Positions 1-9,355 are shown, counted from the first letter of the stretch. The stretch: DNA of 12,874 nucleotides from an uncultured Bacilli bacterium (GCA_947627835.1 CANQXM010000032.1:1-12874); one strand, 5' to 3'. Program-made: numbers and translations. Notes: generated from the sequence alone by a model not told the origin.

Positions 1-2256
1 ATTATTGGTTTTTTAATTAGTTTTGCATTAATTCCAATAACCACTCGACTACTATCTCCTGATCAATTTGGAATGGCTAATATGTTTACACTTCTGTTTG
101 ATATATTAACCCTTGCTGTTATTGTTGGATTGGATCAAGCTTTTATGAGATTTTATCATGAAGAAGAAAAAAACACTTTATTTTTTAATTGTGTTTTTAT
201 CTCCACTTTTATTTCCCTTATCGTTATGATATTCATGTTAATTTTTCGTAAAAATTTATCTTTGTTATTATTTGGAAGTTATGGCTATGAAATTCCGATT
301 ATTGCTTTGGCCTTTTTAAATCCTATTTTCATTATTGAAAAATTTTTATTATTATCCGTTCGGATGAATGAAAAATCATTTCAGTATTCATTTTGGAATA
401 TCTTTACTAAACTTTGCAATTTTTGTATCACAATTTTATTTTTGTTATTTTACAAACGTAATTTTGAATCAATTGTCTTTGCAACGTTACTATCACAAAC
501 CCTTACTAGTTTAGTAATGTTTTTAGTTTATTTTCACAATTTTCAATTTAAAAAGATTGACTTATCATTAGTTAAAAAACTTCTTAAGTTTGGATTTCCT
601 CTTTTATTTTCTACCTTAATTGGTTGGGGGCTTAATTCAATAGATACTATTTTTTTAAGAATATATACTACTTATACTGAAATTGGATATTATTCTGTGG
701 CAATGAAAATTGCAAATACTGCTACCATCTTGCAACTAACATTCACTACGTATTGGGCTGCTATTGCTTTTAAATGGCATGCTAATCAAAAGAGTGAAAA
801 ATATTTTGAAGCAGTGTCTAAAACCGTTACATTTGTAATGGCATGTATTTTAGTCTTAATCTTTATAGTCAAACCTATTATTCCATTTATTTTGGGAAAT
901 GAATATGAACCTGCTATATACATTTTTCCATTTTTGTTATTTTATCCAATTTTTTATACAATTAGTGAAACTATCACCGTGGGAATTGCGTTTAGTAAAA
1001 AAACATATTTTAATATTTTAGTATCTATTATTTCCTTAATAGCCAATATCATTTTGAATTGTATTTTTGTTCCATTGTTAGGAGCTAAAGGTGCTGCTAT
1101 TGCTACGGGAATGTCGTATTTGGTCTTCTTTATCACAAGAGCTCTATTTTCAAGAAAATTATGGTACAAGTTTCCAATCTCTCATTTTGTCTACACATCT
1201 ATCATCGTATTTATTTTCACACTTATCAATACTTTCTCTAAAAACTTTGTATTCATTTCATTGATAGGTATTCTTATTTTAATTATTTTAACAATTGCTT
1301 TCTTATATGAATTAACTACTCTTTTTCACAGACCTGGAATGGTGAAAATCGGTTTAATCGCTAATAATACTCAAATGTTTCAATTAAAAGATTTGCTAAA
1401 TATCAATCCACATGTACTTGTGGAGATAGTAGATTCTGGTGAACAACTTTCTAAATTTCAAAGGATTGTCTGTTTTTTAAAACAGATTTTGGATAAGGAT
1501 GTTATTTATTTTGGTTTTGGTATGACTAAGTTTTCAGAAAAATTGTATCTATGCAAACTACTTCATAAAAAAGTTATTCTTCATTGGATTGGTACCGATG
1601 TTATTAATGCAAAAACTGATAAATATACACATTTTAATCAACATTTTGTTGATCTCAATTTCTCATGCTCATCTCGTATACATGATGAATTAGAAGATTT
1701 CCATATTCAATCCGTAGTTGTACCTATTATTCCAAGCAATATGGACTATTCGTTATCTAAGGTTCCTAAAAAGCATGGCATTTTGTTTTATCTTCCAACA
1801 AATCGTGAAAAATTTTATGGTATTGATTATTTATATAGTCTAGCTCACAACTATCGTGATATTCATTTTTATGTTGTTGGAAATGAAAGTATTCTGTTTA
1901 AAGAAAAGAATATTCATAATCTTGGTAGATTAACTTTAGAAGAAATGGATAAGCTTTATGATAAAATTAGTGTTCTTGTTCGTATTCCAGAACATGATGG
2001 GCTTTCAATTATGCTTTTAGAGGCTTTGATGCGTGGAAAATTTGTATTATATTGCTATGATTTTCCTTATGCTATGCAAGTTGAAAATATTGAGCAAGCT
2101 AATAAAATTTTTAAAGAAATTGTTTCCAAGCCCCCTACGATTAATGATGGAAGTAGAGAATATGTATTACGAACTTATCAACTTCAAGAAATTCAAAAGA
2201 TTGTATATCAAAGTTTTCAAAAATATAAAATTATTAGAAATGAGGAAGTGCTATGA
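1..2256 (+). CDS. Polysaccharide flippase (Wzx/MATE-like) fused to a GT-B glycosyltransferase, 5' partial
   Basis: The reading frame is open from base 1, and the first 24 codons read as the usual flippase N-terminus (...IPITTRLLSPDQFGMANMF), so the true start lies upstream of the window; the ATG at 73 is internal. 751 residues are visible. Roughly residues 1-440 are a chain of hydrophobic helices typical of lipid-linked oligosaccharide flippases. At about residue 447 (base 1339, sequence MVKIGLIANN) a soluble domain begins and runs to the end. It carries a WIGTDV motif and, near residues 664-674, EHDGLSIMLLEALMRG. This resembles the C-terminal EX7E signature of GT4-type retaining glycosyltransferases, here with Asp666 in the first position and Glu674 in the second. 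Inference: one polypeptide that both adds a sugar at the inner membrane face and translocates the lipid-linked unit. No convincing ribosome binding site precedes the internal Met at 1339, which argues against two separate products. The gene overlaps the next one by ATGA. Confidence 0.85.
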   Translation: MIGFLISFALIPITTRLLSPDQFGMANMFTLLFDILTLAVIVGLDQAFMRFYHEEEKNTLFFNCVFISTFISLIVMIFMLIFRKNLSLLLFGSYGYEIPIIALAFLNPIFIIEKFLLLSVRMNEKSFQYSFWNIFTKLCNFCITILFLLFYKRNFESIVFATLLSQTLTSLVMFLVYFHNFQFKKIDLSLVKKLLKFGFPLLFSTLIGWGLNSIDTIFLRIYTTYTEIGYYSVAMKIANTATILQLTFTTYWAAIAFKWHANQKSEKYFEAVSKTVTFVMACILVLIFIVKPIIPFILGNEYEPAIYIFPFLLFYPIFYTISETITVGIAFSKKTYFNILVSIISLIANIILNCIFVPLLGAKGAAIATGMSYLVFFITRALFSRKLWYKFPISHFVYTSIIVFIFTLINTFSKNFVFISLIGILILIILTIAFLYELTTLFHRPGMVKIGLIANNTQMFQLKDLLNINPHVLVEIVDSGEQLSKFQRIVCFLKQILDKDVIYFGFGMTKFSEKLYLCKLLHKKVILHWIGTDVINAKTDKYTHFNQHFVDLNFSCSSRIHDELEDFHIQSVVVPIIPSNMDYSLSKVPKKHGILFYLPTNREKFYGIDYLYSLAHNYRDIHFYVVGNESILFKEKNIHNLGRLTLEEMDKLYDKISVLVRIPEHDGLSIMLLEALMRGKFVLYCYDFPYAMQVENIEQANKIFKEIVSKPPTINDGSREYVLRTYQLQEIQKIVYQSFQKYKIIRNEEVL

Positions 2257-3521
2257 AGCAAAAACATGTTAAAAATTTAATATTAGGTGGTGGAATTTCC
2301 GGATTATCTTTGGCTTATTTCTTAAAAAAAGATTATTTCATTGTCGAAGCTGAAGACCACGTTGGTGGATTTTGCAAAACTATTCGAAGAAATGGATATG
2401 TATGGGATTATGCCGGTCATTTCTTTCATTTTCAAAATCCAGAAATTCAAAATATGTTCTTGAATTATTTATCTGAAAATGAAACTGTCTATCAAGAAAA
2501 ATGTACTAAAATATGGTATCATGATCAACTTATTGATTATCCTTTTCAAAAAAATATTCATCAATTAGAGAAGCAAGAATTTATTGATTGTTTATATGAT
2601 TTATATTTTAAACAGGAAAAAAAGCAATATACTGATTTTTTGGATATGCTATATGGTAAATTTGGGAATTCTATTGTAGAGAAATTTTTAAAGCCTTATA
2701 ATGAAAAATTATATGCTTGTAATTTATCTTCACTAGATGTTGATGCAATGGGACGTTTTTTCCCTTATGCGAATTTATCGGATATTATTCAAAATATGAA
2801 AAATACTAATAATCATTCTTATAATGATCATTTTATGTATCCTTTAAAAGGAGCTCAAGTGTTTATTGATATTTTATATCAATCTTTAGATAAAGATTTA
2901 ATTGCACTAAATACAAAAGTGATTAAAATAAATGAAAAAGAAAAATATGTATTATTGGATAATCAATTACAAATCTACTATGATAATTTAATTAATACGA
3001 TTCCACTCAATACATTTATTAACTTGACTGATAACGAGAAGATGATACGTTTTTCACAACAATTATCATTTAACAAGGTATTGGTATTTAATTTGGGATT
3101 TGATAAAAAATCCAAGTTTACCCAAGAACATTGGATATATGTTCCTGAGAAAAAATATAATTTCTATCGTATAGGATTTTATGATAATATCTTAAATGCT
3201 GATCGATTAAGTATGTATATTGAAATTGGATTATCCAAGGATGAAATACCTGACGTTCAAAAGCAGTTGGATTTAACTCTTAAAAATTTGCTAGATATGG
3301 GTATTATTCAATCAGATTTTCAATTAGTAGATTATGAAACGATTATTATGAGCCCGGCATACGTTCATATTAATCACAAAGATGAAGAAATTATAAACGA
3401 TTATTTTAATCAATGTGAACAACAGAATATATATTTTATTGGAAGATATGGATCTTGGTGTTATTGTTCCATGGAAGACTGTATATTAATGGCACAAAAA
3501 CTAGCTAAAAAATTAAACTAA
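2253..3521 (+). CDS. FAD-dependent UDP-galactopyranose mutase-like protein
   Basis: A 422-residue flavoprotein with an N-terminal Rossmann fold. The dinucleotide-binding motif is GGGISG (residues 12-17), followed by the FAD-ribose acidic residue in VEAE (about residue 32), the GG pair at 38-39, and WDYAGHFFHF at 51-60. The last is very like the flavin-contacting G-H-x-F-H segment of UDP-galactopyranose mutases. The C-terminal IYFIGRYGSW segment is the second FAD-binding stretch of this superfamily. Family members interconvert UDP-galactopyranose and UDP-galactofuranose, but related protoporphyrinogen-oxidase-like and amine-oxidase-like proteins share the fold, and at 422 residues this is longer than classical Glf (about 370-390). 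The substrate is therefore inferred from context. Its start overlaps the flippase stop (ATGA) with a good AGGAAG site upstream, implying translational coupling in a surface-glycan operon. A terminator follows 25 bases after the stop. Confidence 0.8.
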   Translation: MKQKHVKNLILGGGISGLSLAYFLKKDYFIVEAEDHVGGFCKTIRRNGYVWDYAGHFFHFQNPEIQNMFLNYLSENETVYQEKCTKIWYHDQLIDYPFQKNIHQLEKQEFIDCLYDLYFKQEKKQYTDFLDMLYGKFGNSIVEKFLKPYNEKLYACNLSSLDVDAMGRFFPYANLSDIIQNMKNTNNHSYNDHFMYPLKGAQVFIDILYQSLDKDLIALNTKVIKINEKEKYVLLDNQLQIYYDNLINTIPLNTFINLTDNEKMIRFSQQLSFNKVLVFNLGFDKKSKFTQEHWIYVPEKKYNFYRIGFYDNILNADRLSMYIEIGLSKDEIPDVQKQLDLTLKNLLDMGIIQSDFQLVDYETIIMSPAYVHINHKDEEIINDYFNQCEQQNIYFIGRYGSWCYCSMEDCILMAQKLAKKLN

Positions 3522-3546
3522 TTTTCTTTATAATTCATTTTTAAAG

Positions 3547-3582
3547 CAAAAAAGGAAAGTAATTACGATACTTTCTTTTTTG
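3547..3582. terminator. Convergent bidirectional intrinsic terminator
   Basis: The left arm 3547-3561 (CAAAAAAGGAAAGTA) pairs with the right arm 3569-3582 (TACTTTCTTTTTTG), with one bulged base and a 7-base loop. The loop contains the stop codon of the minus-strand gene. T-rich sequence follows on the + strand, and the stem itself gives a U-rich 3' end on the - strand, so it can serve both converging operons. Confidence 0.75.
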
Positions 3583-4912
3583 TTGTTTTTCTTTTTTTGT
3601 AGATGATGTATCCTAGAATCAATAGTAATAGTAGAATACTGCTACCAAGAATGATTGATAGGAAAATGACTGGAAAAGAACTCGTTTTCTTTTCTGGTAT
3701 TTGAATGGATTCTCCTTTTATTAAGTCTTCTGTGGTTAGGAAGTAATCTTCATAGTTTTCGACTTCAAATTCAATATAGCCATCCTTTACTTGATTGTTT
3801 TTGGAGATGCTATGAAGTACTCCATCTTTGTAAGCATAGATGTTGATGATATCTTGATCGTTAAATTGGTCTTTCACATATACTTTTAATTTGACTTTTT
3901 TTGGTAAGTTTTTTCCTTCAAAATTTATATACATTCCTTTAGCATGATTTGTTAAGTTCTCTATTTTTTCTTGATGTGGGGAAGAAAAATTTACTCGTGG
4001 AGAGAAGTCATGGGTTTGTTCTAGTTTTTGACCATCGATAATCCAAGCATAGATGACTTTTTCTTCTTGATCGAATATTTCTAGCTCAACGGTTTTATCA
4101 CTTTCTTTAATCTCTTCTAATACTTCTTTAGATAATTCTTGTTCGTCTTTCCAGGTAATTTCAATAGTTTCTTCTTCTGGATCTTCTAGTAAGTCTTCTA
4201 AATCTTCTAAGTAATGATGATCTTCACGAATGATTTTTAATAGAATGGTATTTTGAAGTCCCGATTCGGAAGTGATGGTTATTTCAATGGGATTCTCTCC
4301 TATGATTAAATGATGTTCCCCTACTCCCTCTATCTTTGCTTTTTCATCTTCTGCTTCGGCATTTACGATGATGGAAGAAACGCTATCTTTTACGGTTAAG
4401 GTATAGTTTTTTTCATCGATTTTGATAAGTTCATAACCGGGTATTTCAATGCTTTTTAAATGGTTGTTATCAGAAAGTGTTGGCTTTTCCTTTTCTTCGT
4501 TGTCAATATTTTCTTCTTGATTATTTGGGTTAGTTTCCTCTTTTTCTTCTTCTTTTTTGATTACTGTTACTTCTATGGTGATGGTTTTTCCTGTTAAATC
4601 TTCTTCATCATAAGATGTAACATCTTGATTATAGATGGTAATTGTGGTTGTTCCAGTTTTCTTTCCTTCGACATTGATGGTTTCTGTATTGTTATCTAAG
4701 AAGATATCACTTTTCGAAAGGTTTAAGATATTTGGATTTTCGGAAGTCACGTTCACTCTCCCTGCGGCATGGTTTGCTTGAATGAAAAGCGAAGCCGTTT
4801 CTCCTTGTGTTAGTGAAAGGGTTTCTTCGGAAGTTGAGATGCTCCCATATGCAAAGACTACTTTTGGAATCATTAGTAAAAAAGCAATGAATAAATATTT
4901 GTGTATTTTCAT
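3563..4912 (-). CDS. Secreted, membrane-anchored Ig-like / cadherin-like beta-sandwich surface protein
   Basis: 449 residues from the chosen ATG at 4912, which has GAGGG at 4919-4923 six bases upstream and starts a clean signal peptide (MKIHKYLFIAFLLMIPKVVFA, predicted cleavage after Ala21). A longer in-frame ATG at 4942 would put ten polar residues before the signal and overlaps the previous gene, so it is less likely. Domains: BIG2-like Ig fold at about 24-118; acidic Glu/Asn linker 119-146; cadherin-like beta-sandwich at about 150-229 (LKSIEIPGYEL to LLKIIRE, with the typical GENPIEITI turn); second acidic linker 232-249; an unassigned beta-rich region 250-395; one transmembrane helix about 414-438; short basic tail. 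There is no LPXTG sorting motif, so it is held by its membrane helix rather than by sortase. It lies ten bases downstream of the subtilase and is surely co-transcribed. Inference: a surface partner, scaffold or substrate of that protease. Confidence 0.8.
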   Translation of the reverse strand: MKIHKYLFIAFLLMIPKVVFAYGSISTSEETLSLTQGETASLFIQANHAAGRVNVTSENPNILNLSKSDIFLDNNTETINVEGKKTGTTTITIYNQDVTSYDEEDLTGKTITIEVTVIKKEEEKEETNPNNQEENIDNEEKEKPTLSDNNHLKSIEIPGYELIKIDEKNYTLTVKDSVSSIIVNAEAEDEKAKIEGVGEHHLIIGENPIEITITSESGLQNTILLKIIREDHHYLEDLEDLLEDPEEETIEITWKDEQELSKEVLEEIKESDKTVELEIFDQEEKVIYAWIIDGQKLEQTHDFSPRVNFSSPHQEKIENLTNHAKGMYINFEGKNLPKKVKLKVYVKDQFNDQDIINIYAYKDGVLHSISKNNQVKDGYIEFEVENYEDYFLTTEDLIKGESIQIPEKKTSSFPVIFLSIILGSSILLLLLILGYIIYKKRKTTKKKVS

Positions 4913-4922
4913 TTTATTCCCT

Positions 4923-7900
4923 CTATTCTTTGATAAGTTCAATACCCATGATGTGTTTTCTTATTTTGACATAATCTTTTGAAGTAATTTGATTATCTTC
5001 ATTTATGTCTGCTGCATAAAAATTAACTGTTTCTTTGATGATCTCTTCTTCCATAATATGGTTTCGAATTTTGATGGTATCTTCATCCGTGATGGCTCCA
5101 TCTTCATTTATATCTCCAAGTAAAGCAATTTTATAATCAAAGTCTTTGCTATCATTTAATCGAATGGAAATTTTATCTCCAGTAGCAATGGTGTCTTTCT
5201 TGCTATTTTCCGTGGATGCTACTAAAGAAAAGGTAATGGAGGATGCATAATAACTGATTCTAGTAGTTAGTTTATTAAAATCGTTATTTTTCGTAATGAT
5301 GATGTCGTTTTTAAGTTTTAGTGGACTTTGAAATTCTTTAATACCATAAATTTTTACATCTCGATGATCTTGAATGATTTGATTCGGACAGGTTACTTGG
5401 TAGTAGATGGTGTACTTGCCAATTTCTCGAAACTTTGGTGCTTCTTTTAAATTGAAATCTTGATTATTGGTGGAATAAGCAATTTCACAATTTTCCATTT
5501 CTGGAATGGTTATGGTATGTTCTTCACCATCATAGATTCCTTCGTAGTTGAAAGCAGAAAAAGGCTTGCCAATAGTCACCGTTTCTTCTTTGATGACATC
5601 GGTGTGATTTTCATCTAGAAAGATGCGAAATTTTATTACATATATGCCTTCTTTGGTATACATTGGCATTTGTTCTTGAGTATAGGATCCTTCTTCATCC
5701 ATATAACGAATGAAGGCATTTTCAGGACTGGTTACTTCTAGGAAAATACCATGTGGTTTTCCATCTTCGATAAATGTTTGACTATGGGAGGTGTACTGGA
5801 TATTTGAAGGTGCTTTTTCAATTGTGAAATCAAAGATGACATCTTCTGTTGTATGATCGCTCCAAGTTGTATTCTTTTTATCTTTGAGGGTTACTCGTAC
5901 TTCTTGACTTCCCGCATTGGTTCGTTTATGGTTCGTTACTTCCATCTTATCGCTTTGAATACCATTTAGTTCTAGAGTTTGTTCTTCTTCATTGTAGGTA
6001 TATGTTTTTTCTACTTTTGTTGGTTTTTCAAGGGTAAGGGGAATAATTTTGACAGCTACTTGATATTCGTTTTCTTGCTCGTCGTTATCCAGGGTGGCCG
6101 AATAAAATTTGTGATCCGTAAGACGAATGGTAATTTTAGCGGTTGTATCTCCTACTTGGGTTGTAGTGGTGTATGCATGGATGATTTCATACTCTTCTTT
6201 ATCTAAATTGGTAATGGTAATGGCATCTGGATCGATGTTGGTTGTGTTATTGTAAATCAAATCTTGAATGATAATTTCTGGTGTGATTTTGATTTTCTTT
6301 CTTGTGAGCGCTTCCACGGGGATGTCGATATGTTCCATGATTTTGTAGTTATTTTGATCCGCAGGAACATATTTTGCTTTGTAGTTATGAGTTCCTTCTT
6401 TTAAAGTTTCTTCTTCGTTTTCCCAAACAAAATTAATTGGTAAGATAATGTCTTTCAGTGGTTCATCGATTAAACCAGTTAAATCGGTTGGAATTTCATA
6501 TTTTGGGATGGCTTTGGTTACCGTTACTGGGATTTCTTGTTCATAAGTGATATTATGATACTGTATTTCTACAATAAAGAAATCATCACCATAACGAAAG
6601 CTATCTGCTCCACTTGGATAAGTGATTTGGTAATCTTCAATGATTTCGGTGTATTCGTCTTCTTGATAGCTACCATCTTGTGTATACCCTCTTTCTAGAG
6701 TGATTGTGACCTCCATCTTTTCTTTGTCTACCGTTTCAAAGGCAACATATTCATTTTTTTCTTCCTCAACGGTAATGGGATATGGGTCGATGGTTTCATA
6801 ATTCATTTTATTTTGGGAAGCAAAGGTTTTGGCATAGGCATTTTTGTACGTATAAATAATAGTGTCAAGAAAGACATTATTGTTATTTTTATAAAACGCA
6901 CTTGGTTCAATGGTCGTGACACTCTTTGGAATTTCGATTTCTTCTAGGAAAGTACAACCAAAGAAGGTTCTTGCAACAATGGAAGTTACCGTTTCTGGAA
7001 TGGTAAGTTCACGAACTCCACTTCTTAAAAAGGCTTCTTCTTCAATGGTTGTTAGATTTTTTGGAAGGTTGATATTTTCTAAACGGGTACAATTTGCAAA
7101 GGCTCTTCTTTCAATTTTGGTTATTTCATCACTGAGGGTTAAGCCAGTTAGAGAGGAACATCCTTGAAAGGCTTGTGAACCGACCTTAGTAATGGTTCCT
7201 TCTAATTTTGTTAAAGATGAATTATTCAAGAAAGCTTTATTTCCAACGGCGATTTTGGCATTTTCTGTTAATACGGTTTCTAATAGGGTGGCCGGATCTT
7301 CTCCGGTGGATGGATTTACTGCAAAGACGTTATTTCCAATTTTGGATAAACTTGGTGGTAATACTACTTTTTTCACGTATCGAATATCGGAGGTATTTCC
7401 AAAAAAGTCCGGATTTGTTTTATCTGCTAGTGCTACAACTGATTTATTTTCGATGGTTTCTGGAAAATATAAATATCGATAGTTTTGGTTGTTTCCTTTG
7501 TAGCTTGTTAATTCAATTTGATTTTCATTGATAATGTTGTATTCCCAGCCCATTCCATTGAAGTTTGAATTGGTTACTTCGAAGGTAGTCGTAAAACCAG
7601 CATATTTCAAGGTAACGGTTTGGGTTTCTTGTTTGTAGGGGTCATAACCGGTGATTTCAAAGTCTTCTAAGTGACCAAGATTTTTGGTGATGCTTCTTCC
7701 ATCTTCGTAGGTGATTTTGATTTTGGTTGGGAAAAGATTATTGATACTTCCATAGTTGTATTCGGTAGTTAAAACATGATCTACCGTGATATTTTGGATG
7801 GTAACGGCTTTTTTAGAAAAGACATGAAAGGGTTCACATTCACTTTCTTTTCCTTTTTCACAGAAAGAAGCATTTAAGAAACTTACAATACCATACCCAT

Positions 7901-9047
7901 AGTATTTGTCCCATCCGTCATCTCCTTTGTCAATGGCGTATATCTTTAATAAGTCAATCACATTTTCTAACGTAAGGTCTTTATTAAAGGATTTTAAAAT
8001 GGCTACAGCACTGGATACGTAAGGAGCCGACATCGATGTTCCTGCACCATTTCCATAAATACTTGAAATGTTATTTCCGGGTGCTGCAAAGGTAATGTAA
8101 TCTCCATAATTGGAAAATGAGGATCTTTCTAGATTTTCATCTACGGAAGAAACAGCGATGGTGTTGTCTTGAGCTGCTGGATACACTTTTTGATATCCTT
8201 GTTCATTTCCTGCTGCAGTGACGGTGATAATATTTTCCTGTCTTGCTGCTTGAATGGCTTGGAATTCTGCATCTGCTGGGTCTTCTACGGTTGAACTAAT
8301 ATTAATGACATCTGCTAGTTGGTTATAAACAACATAGTTAATGGCTTTGACAATATCGGTTTCATAGATTCCTTCTTCTTCATTTACTTTAATGGCTACA
8401 ATTTTTACGTTATTGGGAGTACTTTCTGCGACAATCCCTGCTAAGTGAGTTCCATGACCATCTTTATCTTTGATATCTTTGCCAAATTCAACGGCATTAT
8501 AAGTTTCTTTTAGTTTTCCCGGATAGTTTTGATTAAATAAATCGGTGTCTATTCCGGAATCTAAAATGGCAATTCTGACTTCCGGGAGGTTTTGGCTATT
8601 CACAAAATCAATGGCTGTATCAAATCCTAGTTTTTGGACGGCCCAAGATTTGTAAGATGTACTTGCTAATTCATGAACTTGATTTTGTTCAACTGTTAGA
8701 GTGTCGTCTTTTTTTAGTTCTTGATAAGCGTTTTCTTGGGCTTCTTTGGAATTATATACCAAATAATACTGATGATTGGGTGCTTCGATGATCTTTTTTG
8801 CATCATACGTGTTTTCTAGTTTGTGACCGGATATGACAATGAGAAGATTTTCTTTTTCTTCTTTGGTTAGTTTTTCGATCTCTTCTAAATATTGATTCAT
8901 AAATGTTTTTGATAATGTAGAGATATTGATTAGGGAATTTTTTGTTTCTTCTTTTGAGAAATCAAGTAGCACTTCTTTTAAACTGATTACTCCGATTATG
9001 AAAGCTATGACGATTACTCCTAGCTTTTTCCATTTACTATTTAACAT
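4923..9047 (-). CDS. Subtilisin-like (S8) surface protease with BspA-type LRR, Ig-like modules and C-terminal dockerin
   Basis: 1374 residues. The N-terminus has a basic stretch and one hydrophobic segment (about 9-23) without an obvious cleavage site: a signal peptide or signal anchor. Residues 65-128 resemble an I9-type propeptide. The S8 domain spans about 135-395 with Asp163 (ILDSGID), His198 (DGHGTH), oxyanion Asn281 (TAAGNE) and Ser338 (GTSMSAP), so it should be active. Then: a beta-rich linker 410-530; BspA-type leucine-rich repeats about 540-735; Ig-like/MBG-like repeats about 755-1235; an X-module-like stretch 1240-1308; and a dockerin 1311-1374 with two calcium-binding loops. Loop 1 uses Asp1312, Asn1314, Asp1316, Thr1320 and Asp1323. 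Loop 2 uses Asp1347, Asn1349, Asp1351, Thr1355 and Asp1358, with Asn1352 replacing the usual Gly. The start has AGGAG nine bases upstream. First gene of a two-gene operon; divergent from two cohesin-like genes, the classical partners of dockerins. Confidence 0.9.
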   Translation of the reverse strand: MLNSKWKKLGVIVIAFIIGVISLKEVLLDFSKEETKNSLINISTLSKTFMNQYLEEIEKLTKEEKENLLIVISGHKLENTYDAKKIIEAPNHQYYLVYNSKEAQENAYQELKKDDTLTVEQNQVHELASTSYKSWAVQKLGFDTAIDFVNSQNLPEVRIAILDSGIDTDLFNQNYPGKLKETYNAVEFGKDIKDKDGHGTHLAGIVAESTPNNVKIVAIKVNEEEGIYETDIVKAINYVVYNQLADVINISSTVEDPADAEFQAIQAARQENIITVTAAGNEQGYQKVYPAAQDNTIAVSSVDENLERSSFSNYGDYITFAAPGNNISSIYGNGAGTSMSAPYVSSAVAILKSFNKDLTLENVIDLLKIYAIDKGDDGWDKYYGYGIVSFLNASFCEKGKESECEPFHVFSKKAVTIQNITVDHVLTTEYNYGSINNLFPTKIKITYEDGRSITKNLGHLEDFEITGYDPYKQETQTVTLKYAGFTTTFEVTNSNFNGMGWEYNIINENQIELTSYKGNNQNYRYLYFPETIENKSVVALADKTNPDFFGNTSDIRYVKKVVLPPSLSKIGNNVFAVNPSTGEDPATLLETVLTENAKIAVGNKAFLNNSSLTKLEGTITKVGSQAFQGCSSLTGLTLSDEITKIERRAFANCTRLENINLPKNLTTIEEEAFLRSGVRELTIPETVTSIVARTFFGCTFLEEIEIPKSVTTIEPSAFYKNNNNVFLDTIIYTYKNAYAKTFASQNKMNYETIDPYPITVEEEKNEYVAFETVDKEKMEVTITLERGYTQDGSYQEDEYTEIIEDYQITYPSGADSFRYGDDFFIVEIQYHNITYEQEIPVTVTKAIPKYEIPTDLTGLIDEPLKDIILPINFVWENEEETLKEGTHNYKAKYVPADQNNYKIMEHIDIPVEALTRKKIKITPEIIIQDLIYNNTTNIDPDAITITNLDKEEYEIIHAYTTTTQVGDTTAKITIRLTDHKFYSATLDNDEQENEYQVAVKIIPLTLEKPTKVEKTYTYNEEEQTLELNGIQSDKMEVTNHKRTNAGSQEVRVTLKDKKNTTWSDHTTEDVIFDFTIEKAPSNIQYTSHSQTFIEDGKPHGIFLEVTSPENAFIRYMDEEGSYTQEQMPMYTKEGIYVIKFRIFLDENHTDVIKEETVTIGKPFSAFNYEGIYDGEEHTITIPEMENCEIAYSTNNQDFNLKEAPKFREIGKYTIYYQVTCPNQIIQDHRDVKIYGIKEFQSPLKLKNDIIITKNNDFNKLTTRISYYASSITFSLVASTENSKKDTIATGDKISIRLNDSKDFDYKIALLGDINEDGAITDEDTIKIRNHIMEEEIIKETVNFYAADINEDNQITSKDYVKIRKHIMGIELIKE

Positions 9048-9094
9048 GTGTACCCGCTCCTATTCTTTTTTTCGACAATTTTTGCAAATTATTT

Positions 9095-9147
9095 AAAAAA
9101 AATAGTAAGGCTACTGAAAATTTTTAATCATCAACCTTACTACTTTT
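9095..9147 (-). terminator. Terminator-like hairpin in the leader of the subtilase gene (candidate attenuator)
   Basis: Read on the - strand, TAGTAAGG (9142-9135) pairs perfectly with CCTTACTA (9110-9103). The stem extends through a G-U pair and four A-U pairs into the T-run at 9102-9095, giving about 13 bp followed by eight T. It has the form of an intrinsic terminator but sits only about 50 bases upstream of the protease start codon, in the transcription direction of that gene. It may attenuate the protease operon, or only block antisense read-through from the right. Confidence 0.6.
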
Positions 9148-9209
9148 GATTTATTATCTGCTAACAATTTATCAAATATTTTTTCAAAAAGAAAGAGAAA
9201 TGATGCGAA

Positions 9210-9237
9210 TTTATGAAATAAGTAGAAATACTTGCAA
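9210..9237 (-). promoter_or_regulatory. Possible promoter for the subtilase operon
   Basis: On the - strand, TTGCAA (9237-9232) and CATAAA (9215-9210) are 16 bases apart. The match to a sigma-A promoter is modest. If used, transcription would begin near 9203, giving a leader of about 155 bases that contains the terminator-like hairpin. Confidence 0.25.
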
Positions 9238-9326
9238 ACTATAATTTGCAGTTAGTAAATATTAGTTTTTTGTAGTAATCTCTGTAAAAATGTTTACTAA
9301 TAGTTGTAAACTTCTCTATTTTTTTA

Positions 9327-9355
9327 TAGATTTTTTATTTTTTCATTTTTATAAT
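9327..9355 (+). promoter_or_regulatory. Possible promoter for the cohesin-like gene pair
   Basis: A perfect TATAAT lies at 9350-9355, with a weak -35-like TAGATT at 9327-9332 (17-base spacer). The predicted start near 9362 leaves a leader of about 20 bases with the ribosome binding site AAAAGGAG at 9367-9374. The surroundings are very AT-rich, so a chance match is possible. Confidence 0.4.

Noticed and set aside
4913..4942. Upstream ATG adding ten residues to the Ig/cadherin-like protein
   Set aside because: It overlaps the protease gene and precedes a well-formed signal peptide that has its own GAGGG site.
5979..7531. Several + strand frames inside the protease gene
   Set aside because: They are antisense shadows of a gene with clear domain content and lack ribosome binding sites.
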